From Combretum micranthum (Eukaryota; Streptophyta; Magnoliopsida; Myrtales; Combretaceae): 64,000 nt of DNA. The stretch spans positions 482,144 through 546,143 of the forward strand of contig JAMXBD010000964.1 in NCBI GenBank assembly GCA_024138025.1. Direction: 5' to 3'. Below are positions 46,514-57,477 of the stretch, piece after piece. The notes beneath the pieces were generated by a model. The model made no database searches. It was given only the letters and a program-made list of their open reading frames with translations, and had not been told where the DNA came from. Position numbers and translations under genes: made by a program. Numbering within the stretch: the first letter of the stretch is position 1; each line of letters begins with the position of its first letter.

Positions 46514-47884
46514 ACCTGCAGTGATGTTTAATACTCAGAACGAAACTCAGAAGGTACATGAACTGCACAAAATCAAATGTTTTCAAACACGATTCAGTTT
46601 TTGAAGACCTAGCTCCAAATGTTGAGTATAAATTGGGTGTTATACTCAATGTGTTCCACAAAGTTAGATTAAATCCACAGGGTTTGTTTTAGAATTCTTA
46701 AATTGATTGAAGGAACACGAAAATACTTTTGAAGAAAATACAAGTTCAATTCGAAAAGTTCAAACTAATTTTTATTTTTTTCAAAAGTAATAATTATTTT
46801 AAGGAGAAAGTTAGTATGAAGAATTTACAAGGTAGAAATTTGTGGATTGTGTCCAAATCATTTCACGTGAAGATTGAAGATGAGCATGAAGTGGATAACG
46901 TGCAGTGATCAACACGATCAAGATTAAGTCCGATTTTTCAGTTTTTGGATAAACATGTCAGTTGCAAGATGTTTATATTATCATCAGAAGCTGGATTATG
47001 AAGATGAATTCAAAATTCAAATTCAAATTGAGTCAATCGAAGATAACTAGAAGCAGATTTTTCGAAAATGACTGAGCTGATTCAACGCGCAAAAAATCTG
47101 GGAGAATTGAGCCAATTGAGCTTCTAAACCATTGCAATATTTCAAATAAAAAGGAGGACGAAGCAGAGAGAAGAGAAAATTTTTGAGACAACTCAAAAAC
47201 AACACGAGAAACTCAGAAAGTCCAAGCATTGAAATTTGTCAATTTTATTTTACTGTTCATTGAGCAAAAAATTGAGGAAACTCAAATTTTATATTCCTCT
47301 TGATTTGATTTTACTCTTTGTGAGTTGAGAGTTACAAGTAGGCTTAGTATGATTAATGTTTGTGAGAATCAAGCTAAGTGAATTGTAGCCAAAAGATTGG
47401 CAAATACTTCTTGTAATTCTTAGATTTGATTGGATAGTGGAATACACCGGTGAGGTACCGGGACCCTGGCTTGAGGCTGGAAGAGAGGATTGACGCACAA
47501 GGCGGAATCTCTATACATCGATTTGCAATTTCTTCTCCTTATCTCTCTTTATTTTCGTCTTAATTGTTTATGTTTTATATATGTATTATATGCTCAGAAG
47601 GTTAATCGAAAGTTCATGATACTCAGAAGGTTAGTTAGAGAGTAAATTGTTAACATTTTTCTTACTCAGAGAGTTAGGCAGAAGGTTTACAAGTTTGAAA
47701 GAGTTGTTTCAATTTTGATCCGAATTTTTCCTTAAAGTTTTTATTTGTTTAGATTACTGTTTCAAGAAAGTTTTTAATCCTTTTTAATAGAATAACCAAG
47801 TGGTGTGAAATTTATTCAAAATTTTGAAAAGTAAATTTTATAACCAATTCACCACCCCTCTTAGTTATCTTTTCGTGACCAACA
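46270..47884 (+). repeat. 3' LTR of the Sirevirus (1615 bp)
   Basis: Same ends as the 5' LTR. The AT microsatellite is longer here (about 46482-46511). Many single-base length differences against the 5' LTR fall in homopolymers or short repeats. Confidence 0.95.
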
Positions 47885-47889
47885 GTACA
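47885..47889. repeat. Target-site duplication GTACA (right)
   Basis: Copy of the GTACA at 37404-37408, directly after the 3' LTR end CAACA. Confidence 0.9.
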
Positions 47890-48077
47890 TAAAAAGATGG
47901 CTTACCATCACCAACTACTTCAAAAACATCCTCCCCTTCATCATCATAAATATCAAAGACTTGTTCATCATTAGTTTTAATAATATCATATTCTTCTTCA
48001 TTCTCAAAAATTGAATTTTCATAGGAAGAAAACTCTAAAGTGTCTTTTTCCTTATTTTCATCCCTGTTTGCACACAT
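47885..48077 (-). pseudogene. Right part of the acidic open frame hit by the Sirevirus
   Basis: A minus-strand open frame begins at 48077 and encodes a very acidic stretch (E-N-E-E-E-Y, D-D-E-G-E-D-V-F-E-V-V). It runs into the LTR. In the uninterrupted host sequence the same frame would continue for some 26 codons at 37325-37403. It resembles acidic linkers in retroelement polyproteins, but the family is not recognised. Confidence 0.45.
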
Positions 48078-48565
48078 CTTTGATTTTCCTCAAAAATTGG
48101 GTTGATGTTTTGATTCTAATAACTCATAAGCGCACCTACCTCTCTGCAATGCAATCTACTACCACATCTATCCGATGTTCCAATGTTGTATCTAGCCATT
48201 CATCTATCATAACCACTAGAGGAGCATAGAATTTTCTAAACTTCTATTAAGTTCACATAAGAAATTCTTATGTTTATTCTTTTAATAGCAAAGAATCTTC
48301 AAGGCTCTTTGATGATGCCCAAGAATGCAATTGGTGATCATGTCATAGGATTACTTTACTAAAATTTCCTATAATATATATATGTATGTATATAACATAG
48401 TTTTAGCTTATATGTTTGAACTCCTTGTTTTGTTGGTACAATTGTTGAAGAAAAAAGCTGGCCCAATTATACGTATGCACCCACACAATGAACCACAAAG
48501 AAGCTATCATATCCCAGCATACACACTCCCTCAGGACCTTTATACCTGAGCTTAAATTCAACTAT
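48078..48565. other. Spacer between the Sirevirus and the inverted solo LTR
   Basis: No gene recognised. It contains a short TATATA run near 48375. The last five bases (ACTAT, 48561-48565) are the target duplication of the solo LTR. Confidence 0.6.
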
Positions 48566-50137
48566 TGTTGGTCCCGAAAAGAATAACCAAGAGGGGGTGA
48601 ATTGGTTATTTAATAAAATTAACCTTTTTCAAATTCAACCAAATTCACTTCGCTTAGTTACTCAAATTAAATGGCTTCTAAAACTCTATTTTAAATATTG
48701 ATAAATTTTGAATAATATCAGACAAGATCAAGTTTGCAAATATTTAAAAAAAATATGTTAATAAAAATTTATTTTGCTCCCAGTTACTCTCTGACTGATC
48801 TTCTGAGTTCAATGTTCAGTAGAGCTTAAATTTCCAGTTACTCTCTGACTGGTCTTCTGAGTTTATAATGCAGCAAGAATAAACAATAAAATATGCACGA
48901 AATTAAAAGATAAGGTAGAAAGAGATTGCAAGATCGATTTATAGAGGTTCCGTCTCAAGCATCAATCCTCTCTTCCAGCTCCAAGCCGGGGACCCGGTAT
49001 TCCACACGGTATGTTCCACTATTTCCAAAAGAAATAAGAATACAAGCTTGTTCTTCAACAAAGAACTTCAAACACTCTGCTCAGCCTATCTAGCTTCACT
49101 CAAGCTATTTACTGATCTACAGAGACTAAATGTAACTCACACTTCTACACAACTCTCATTCAAGATATACAATGCTTTGAAACAAAGAATAAACGTTTCT
49201 AAAAATTTCAGCTCAAGGAAAATTTCGAATGACAGTAATTTTGCAAGAGATTCTCAAAGGCTTTTGATTATTCTCGTCTTTCTCACTCCACTGTCTTCAT
49301 GTCTTCGAGATATTTAAATTTAAAAATCCCCTTCTTCTTCGGTTGAAAACGGTTAGAGAATTCGAATTCAAAACAATTGGATAGATGATAATCTCCAGTA
49401 GTTCCTGATTTTGTGCTTGATATACTTCTGTGATTATCCAAATCTTATCTTGCTGTTGATAACCTTGATGTTTATCCATATCATTGTTTGACCATCTTGA
49501 AGATATACTTTCTCGTGAAATATCTTCTAAATCCCAAAAGAATAGGATAGAATCTTTCCTTCTTGATCTGACTGTCAAACTTGATAACAAAACGAATTCT
49601 ATAACATCATTGAATATAAACCCAAGCCATAAATAACAGACATAATCTGATTCTTGATTAATTTAATTTTCTGTCATAAGCTTTTGAGTTTTTTTATACG
49701 TTGATAAAAAAAAAATCGAATCCCCTTGGATAATAAAACCATCGTTGTGGAACATTTGAATGTATTACCCAAATACACTCAACTTTGGAGCTGGGTCTTC
49801 AAAATAATAAAATAATTTTGAAAGATTCGAACTGTGATCTTTTTGTGCGAATTTGTTCTTGTTCCCAGTTTACCTTCTGAGTTACCTTCTGAGCAGTTTT
49901 GTTTAGTCGCTCAGCCGTTTCACTCTCTGAGTTTCCTTCTGAATTCTATTTTGTCTTTCTATTTTGTCTCTGAACTACTTTCTGATTTATCTTTAAATTT
50001 TCATAACTTCTTGTTTAGCTCTTGAAAACTCTTACTTCACTTATCACATTAAATGAGATATTTCTGCATACTCAAAAATTCATTAGTAATACTTAATCTT
50101 TTTGTTATCATCAAACAACAAAAGAGAAATACTAACA
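48566..50137 (-). mobile_element. Solo LTR of a related Sirevirus, inverted (1572 bp)
   Basis: It begins TGTTGGTCCCGAAAAGAATAA, the complement of the Sirevirus LTR 3' end, and shares the tract AACCAAGAGGGGGTGAATTGG. It ends GAGAAATACTAACA, the complement of an LTR start. It is flanked by ACTAT on both sides (48561-48565 and 50138-50142). CTTCTGAG words (complement of CTCAGAAG) are frequent at 48800 and 49870-49945. No internal region is present, so one LTR was left by recombination. The sequence is clearly diverged from the intact element's LTRs. Confidence 0.9.
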
Positions 50138-50142
50138 ACTAT

Positions 50143-53100
50143 GTTGCCAAAATAAGTAAAGCCAGCTCCATGTAAAACATAAATTATCCACCATGGCCTC
50201 TAGAATCCTTAACGCGTTGTCAAAAGCCCTACCTTTGTAATTCCACCAGCTTCTCCACTCTCACAAAAGGCTCATATGGTTGGAAGAATACTCGATGGGT
50301 ATTACACACCACGTGTATATATTAACGTGGTGAATAATTACTAATTATAATTTGACATATGGGAGTGTTAATGAGTAGTTTCTTAAATAATTACCATCAT
50401 ACCGCCACATATTAAAAACTTACTGATAGTTACACACCACATATTTATATGTATAATACTTAGATAGTTTATTTGTTTATATGTTTCTATTTATGAATAA
50501 ATAACATCAACATGAACAATTCCACTACTTGGCAGTTTAACTAATACAATTTAAAACTCGGCAGCCAATTTATCCATCTCATGGCTTCAAACGCGTGTAT
50601 GTCAACACCTACTATCCAATAGTAAAAAGTAGAAAAAAAGAACCGTGACTATGCATGTTCATAAGAACACTAGATAAAATATAAGCTTGTCCACCATCAA
50701 CTCCAACACTTTAACTATTTGTATGCGAAATTTGCAACATAATATGCCATTACTAAATTAAAACAAGAGAAAACTCAAAGAAGAAAACATAAAATGTTTT
50801 CAACCACGTTAATGACTATACAAAATCGTTAAGCGACAATCAAACATGTACAAAGCCTATAGTTCGTAAAGTGTGTGGAAAACTGTTCGTTTGTAGAGTA
50901 CTAGTTTGATAGAATGGAATAGAAAGTATGAGAATGTTATTTATATAGAAAATGATTCATAGTAAATAATAAAATAAAGTGTTTAGATATGTAGAATTAT
51001 TTGTATACTTTTTAGTTTCTAACTTAGTTGCAAATGAGAGAGGACTACCTGTTTATAGGTCATCTCCTTCTTAATAGATCGTATAGATTGATTTAATCCA
51101 ATGGTTACAAATTATTCTTTATAAAGTTTCACTTACCATCTAAAATATTAGATCTATTCTCTAGAACAATATATAGGAATATCTAAACTAACATCTTCTA
51201 TAAGCTCTTCCTAAAACATTCTAGAAATTCACTTGATATATATCCCTAAAGTTGTAATAGACATGGACTTGGGCCAAAATGGATCAATCTCAACAAAAAC
51301 AAAAGTCAAGGTACACAAGTGAAACTAAGAAGCAGGCTTAAGCAATGCTCACCCCGTTGTGCAACTCGCACGACATAACTTCAAAACTTCCGACGCCAAC
51401 TACTTTCATCGTGCCCCAAACAAGTGCTAACCAGAGTTTCCACGGTACTTTCGCACTACCTGCCGAAGTGTCACACATGCTTCTCGCTTGGATTGGAATC
51501 CTGATAAGTGGCAGCAAATTGATTCAAACTTTTGAGTCGGTATATTCTTCGTTGAGTTGGAGAGAGAGGTAGGAGGAACTTTTAGTAGACACTTCATCAA
51601 TGGAGTGATATGGGTTTGTTTGGATTGTCTGATTTTTATATGTATTTATATCTGCATCTTATTCGTATCTAGTTTATTTGATCTGTTTATAAGAAAATAT
51701 GTCTATTTTTTATCTATATCTATTTCTTATTAAACGGTTTGATTCAAATAAACACCAAACCGATATCTAACTAACGAGAAACCAACCAATCAAACCATTG
51801 AATTGTCTTTTTGCATTACTTTGTGTTTGCTCATATCTTAGACATCAACTCAATGTAATATTTTGCTTCAAGTATTTATAGCTTGTTTCTTTATAGCTTA
51901 AAATTTAAATTGGTTTGTAAATGTCATGACTCAATCTAATACAAGCTTGAGGAAAAGTTTTAATGGTCATGTTCCTTATAACAGTTTTGTTTTACTAGCA
52001 GTAGAAGCATCTTGAAAATTTTTGAAAAATTGCCACTCTTTCTTCTTCCCAAAAAATTGCTTAAACGCACTGGAACAAATATCACTCTTTTATATCTTGA
52101 GTGAGTTTTAAAAACTTAAATATTGCTATTAAATGTTTAAATTTTGTTATCATCATGATAGAGTATTGCCAAACTATACTATCTTAGCAATCTAAGTGTA
52201 CAAAAAAAACATGCAAATTTGCGCAGGAGCACTACAACAAAAAGAAACAAAAAAAGAATAGCATACATCCAACACATTATTTCATAATCACAACATATCT
52301 AAATTACAAAGAGCTATACAAAAAATGTTTCACCTCCAATATTTTGAACCGAGCTACAATAACACCTAACTAGACAAAGATTAGTCAAGAATAGAAGCTG
52401 CCATTATCAAGAACGGATTCCTTTTCAGTTTTTTATCAAGTGATAACCCATAGACTGTTTAAGCTATAGCAATGAAGCAGCCACACTAATGGAACTCACT
52501 CAAACTAACTAGAAGCTCGACTGGAACTCACTTTAGGAGTATACTACCATCAAACGATTAGTTTTCAAGTAAAGCCACTACAATGTGTGCTTTGTCACTG
52601 AAGCTAAATAGAATCTGTCACAACAAAAAGGAGAGGTAACTTTTGGGGATGAGGAAATGCTGCCTTGTAAACAAAAAAAATTATCATAGAATGCTTGATA
52701 TCAAGTCATAAATTACAAGTATATTGAGAAAGAAGAAAAAAAACAAAAAACACAAGATTTTGCCAACTCAAGACATCATTTTTACTTCCTTGCAACGTGG
52801 ATATCTCCATTACTGGGTTTGTCAGTACTTCATGGGTAAAGAAGAAGGGGCTCTGACTAGCTAGAAGCTTAATATCTAAATGAATAAAGCTCTGCAATGG
52901 CAAACTCTGGCTAGTTGGAGCTCATTTTAGCCAAGTAGAGTATACCACGAGGACAATTGAAGCGCAGTAGTGGCTATTTGCAGCTTACATGTCTCCCTTC
53001 GACTCTCACAGAGTCTCTTTGTTAGCTATCCCAGGTGAACAATCTACGAGTATGGTCGCCATGATTTAGCTATGAACATAAAGAAATGTGAAGCTTCTGA

Positions 53101-53660
53101 GGCGGGATTTCTCCAATCTTTTTTCAATGAAAAGTTGTGAATCATCAAGAGGAGAAAAGGATAATGAAGGCCATCATTGATGCTAAAAGGTCTTTTAATG
53201 ATAGTTTTGTATAAAAAAAGATAAGGGTTTTAAGAAAAGAGGAAGAAGGAGAAAGAAAAGTTATTGCTATGGAGCTGCACAATGAAAAGAAAATGTAGAA
53301 AACGTTGTGCAAATGAGACAAAGATAGAAATGAAAAAAACAAGGAGGATGTCCTATCTTGTGCTAAAATAAAGGCAACATTACTTGATACCATGTTGTAC
53401 TATGGCTACTAAGTTTAACACATCATTGGAATGGAGGGTGAAGATGATAACAATACATGATGTAGAAATGGGAAGGAATGTAAGGTGAAAATAACATGTG
53501 TTATCTGATTTTGCAGCACACGTGGTAGATTTTTTGTCTGGTTCGCTGCATATATGGTACGCAATCATGTAGATTATTTGTTGAAATTGTTTTATGCTTT
53601 CTTTCCTTATCTTGATTACACTGGAAGAGGATGATTACTGATAAATATGTAACATATGGA
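50143..53660. other. AT-rich intergenic DNA without recognised genes
   Basis: No gene could be supported. Open frames of 75 codons (51345-51572, plus), 82 codons (53145-53393, minus) and 65 codons (52706-52903, minus) have no recognisable product. A stretch at 52500-53010 repeats words such as CTAGAAGCT and GGAACTCACTTTAG / GGAGCTCATTTTAG in degenerate form. Otherwise the sequence is featureless at this level. Confidence 0.55.
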
Positions 53661-53665
53661 CCCCC

Positions 53666-54141
53666 TGTCACGCCCTAAAGGGCACCCTAAACGTAACAGT
53701 CCGCTGCATGCTAAACGAGACTTAAGAATCACTACCACAGTCATTCAAAAGTCTTGTGTTAGTATGCAAGGCATTCCCCTTACGACAATAGAATACATAA
53801 ACAATTGGAAATAGATAGTTCAATTTGATAGGATAAGCATAAAAACATAAACCATAGGTATCTCAGGATTAGTTACAAAGCATTCAAGGGGCATTCCCCA
53901 GCTACTCAAGAGTCTAGGTATTATCTTTTAGGAAAAACCCAATCATTTAAGGTTTACTACTAAGGCTATACAAAACTAATCATAAACTTCTAAGGAGTTA
54001 ACTCTTAGTTTCACATTACCTGATTTGGTCAGGTTGGGAGACGCAGCCATATGCATAGGAACTGCATTAGAGAAAAACTATGGGGGTATAAGCTACGCTA
54101 GCTTAGTGAGTTTCACTTCCAAAATTAAATACTTACAAGCA

Positions 54142-54173
<32 letters not shown>

Positions 54174-57100
54174 AGTTATATTAACAACCATATAAAATGC
54201 ACAAGCATGTGAGCATACAATACATAAGACTTTCCAAGAGTCTTATGTTGAATGGATTTATGCCCTCCATTTGGGGTTAGGTGTTTCAGGCCCATACGAC
54301 CATAGATTTCAATTTTTCTCATTTTCATTGTGGTTGATACAGGTGCCCACCCACACACAATTTTGTAGTTGATACAAGTGCCTACACCACTACCATTTAA
54401 ATTCCGACCATTACACCAACATTCAAGTTTATAGGCCCCTCGTTGCCCAGCTATTATGCCTTCTTCCCACAAAGATATAATAACCCATGCAATATGACTC
54501 CACATATGGTATGCATGTCAATTTGATTATAAGATCATGACATATTAATTAACGATTTATGGGCGATCACAGATATTGCAGACACTTCAATTCTACTAAA
54601 TCATACAAGGTTTACAATAATTCCATTCCGATATTCTTATCATTGATTCAAACAATTTGAATTCATATGCACATTCCAATTTTATCTTGCCCTAAAGCTA
54701 ATGCCACTATCATTACAAGCACATTCATAAGCATATAATTCAAAGATAGTGAACTCACTCAGCCATGGTCTCCGGTCTCTAATGATAGTGATCCAAAAAC
54801 ACGAATTTCCCTCAATTCCAAAATCACCTAAATGAAGGAAATACCCTAATGCGTATTTTATACCATAACTAATTCTAACTTTTCAAATAAAACTCTTTGA
54901 GTTTTTAATTTCCATGATAATTAAAAATCCCAACTTAAAACGGCCATAACTTGGTTATTTTAATTCGGAATTTCACAAATAAGCTATCGATTTCTATCTA
55001 CTTCAAAAGATCTATCTATTTATGATGTTATTACTAAATTTTGAAAACATTTAGGTCTTTGAATGTTCGGATCAGATCTGATCAGTAACTAGAATTTGCA
55101 ATTTCGAAAATGTTTTGTGAAATTTGCATTATTTCTACCAAGTATAATATATGTGCATGCATTATCTACATGTTATTATTATGGATGATATGATATGAGC
55201 TATCTATATGTATTTCCTTAATGATTTGTGGTTAAAAAGTATTTTATGAAAACTTTCACCTTGCAATAATGTTATGAACACTTGTTTGAGAAAACTAGCT
55301 TTACTCCTTTGAAAATCATACATATTTTTACTATGATAAGGCCTTGATGACCTATATACCGAATACCTTCATTATCTTAATAAATTTCTTCATTTAAAGG
55401 TTGGAAAATAGATGTTTTAAGGTGAGTTTTTCCCAGTGATGAAGTTTGCACAATTTTTGGAAAGGAAGATATTGTTTGATCTTAGTTGGAAAACTTTTCC
55501 TTTGTTTTGAGTTTCTACTTCGATAAAACATATTTACTCTTATAAAAAACAAGTCTTTATTACATCTATTCTCTAAGACCTCTATTTTTCATGAAAATAC
55601 TCATTTTGACATTTGGCAATAGCGTTTAAACGGGGATCATTCTTAGATCCGAATTTTGGGGAATTGTTTTTGAGATTATTTCTTATGAAAAAACTCATTT
55701 AATATTTCTAAAATTAAGTCCTAATCAAACCTAATCCCTAAGGCTTTCATTTCTTTAATAAAATTCTTGTTTTAGATTGGAAAATAGGTGTTTTCTTGGT
55801 ATTTCACCCTAGTTACAAATTTCAACATTTTGTTGGTGTTGAAACATAGATCTAACTTAACTTTATAACCCTCTTCTTGTTTTGAAAATTTCTCTTAATA
55901 AAACTAAGCTTATCTTATAAAAATCACTCTTTTATGGTTCCTATCACCTAAGCCCTTCATTTTACATGTAAAACCTTCATTTTGAAGTTGGAAAATATGT
56001 TTTCTAAATAGTTCTTTCTCAAGATCCAAATTTTAAAAGTCACTTTTTGTTAGAAACAAAATAGATCTTGAGTTTTGATCAACACCTTCATTAAAACTTT
56101 CATGTAGCAAGACTTTCATGCATGTAAAACAAGTAGCTATGTCATTTTAACTACTCTAAACAAGTAGATCTACTATACTATGCATGCTATGAATGTAAAT
56201 GCATCATGAACAATATTTAGGTGAGAATAATAATGAAAATATATGCACAAAATTTCTATAAGAACAATATATAACAATAATATATCAAAATAATAGTATA
56301 TCAACTTTAATAACAAGATCTACACATTGTGATGGCAAGGATATCATGTTTTAGTGTTTTCACATCTCTAGGATAAAGCTCATGGGGATTTTTGGTGGAA
56401 TCACACATGTATGACCTTGCCATTACATGTTTTTATAGTGGTAAGGTCAAGATTTATTACTTATTTAGTGTTTCGAGAAGGAAACTTGAAGAAAAAAATT
56501 TGTGTGTGTGTGAAGAAAGCTCACGGCACAAGAGGGGAGGAAGGGGAGAGAAATTTGCTTTCCAAAGTTTGATCTTTTTAAAAAAAAGTGAAAGTGAAAA
56601 ATGAAAGGTGAAAAATATATTATATAGGAAAATAATTTAGGGTTTCGTATGATTAATTTATTTTAAAAAAATCAAACAAATTGGAGAGAGAGGGAGCAAT
56701 GGGGCACCGGTTCTTGTATAGGAAGAGAGAGAGTGTTTTGATTTTGTTTTATGTAATAAAATTCAACTTTAATAAGTAACTTTAAGTACTAAATTATATT
56801 GGAAAGGTAAATTTGTAAGGAAGTGATATAAAATTATAAGAATAGGTTGTAAGGATGTAAGAATAGGGTATGGGTTGTTGTACTTGATGAATAGTGTGAA
56901 AGAAAGCAAAAAATTTATTAGACAATTAAATTATCGGTAGTAATAAAAATACGATAAAAGATTGTAACTGCAACTTTTATAACCCGAAAAATTATATAAT
57001 TGATATATTTAGAAATATTATGAAATTACGAATCTAACAGTACTAATATCATATTTTTAATATCCTGAGCCTCGGGACACGCTTTTCAAGATATGCATCC

Positions 57101-57472
57101 GATCGAGCTCGAAATAGGTCGAAAATTTACTCATTTGATATGGTTAAGCATCCTAATATTAATACGAGAAAATCTACACTTCCCACTTGTATTTCGATTT
57201 CTTGGTTTAAGAAAACGGGATTGCCGAATCCAAACTGCTAGGGTTTCCTGAGGTTTTGTTGACTTAGGGTTTCCAGTTGACTTTCCGATTTAGGGTTTTA
57301 TTTTGGAGTTAACCCGTTTCTATTGTTCTAGGATTTCATTCTTGGAATTGTCGGACATAAGGTTTCTAAGTCCAACTGGTCAGGGATATTCTTTTAGGCT
57401 TTCGGTTTTCGGTTTTCGGTTTTAAGTTTTCCAAAATCGAACTCAGGTTTGCTAAGAAAATGAGGGTTTACA
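53666..57472 (-). mobile_element. Giant solo LTR, copy C (3807 bp)
   Basis: On plus it starts TGTCACGCCCTAAAGGGCACC and ends GGGTTTACA; on minus it therefore starts TGTAAACCC and ends GTGACA, like copy A. It is flanked by CCCCC (53661-53665 and 57473-57477). It shares the internal block near 54935-54975 (complement of copy A 7385-7450) and a run of A/T-rich sequence rich in AAAACT words. A TATATAATA candidate promoter lies on the minus strand near 56617-56626. There is no coding region. Confidence 0.8.
54142..54168. repeat. AT microsatellite in giant LTR copy C
   Basis: Twenty-seven bases of alternating AT. Confidence 0.9.
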
Positions 57473-57477
57473 CCCCC

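Larger units (their letters stand above)
37409..47884 (+). mobile_element. Full-length Ty1/copia Sirevirus retrotransposon (10.5 kb)
   Basis: Two similar LTRs (37409-39041 and 46270-47884), both TGTTG...CAACA, are flanked by GTACA. A tRNA-iMet primer site follows the first LTR and a purine tract AAAAAGGGGGAGAA precedes the second. Inside lie gag with two CCHC knuckles, then pol in the copia order integrase-RT-RNase H, then an extra ORF after pol. The extra ORF and duplicated GGGGGAGAATG purine tracts are hallmarks of the Sirevirus genus (SIRE/Maximus). Frames are broken in many places and the protease site is gone, so this copy cannot act alone. LTRs differ by a few percent by eye, plus many 1-2 base indels. 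Confidence 0.93.

Noticed and set aside
51345..51572. 75-codon open frame in the 50-53 kb spacer
   Set aside because: No recognisable domain, no splice partners seen; probably chance.
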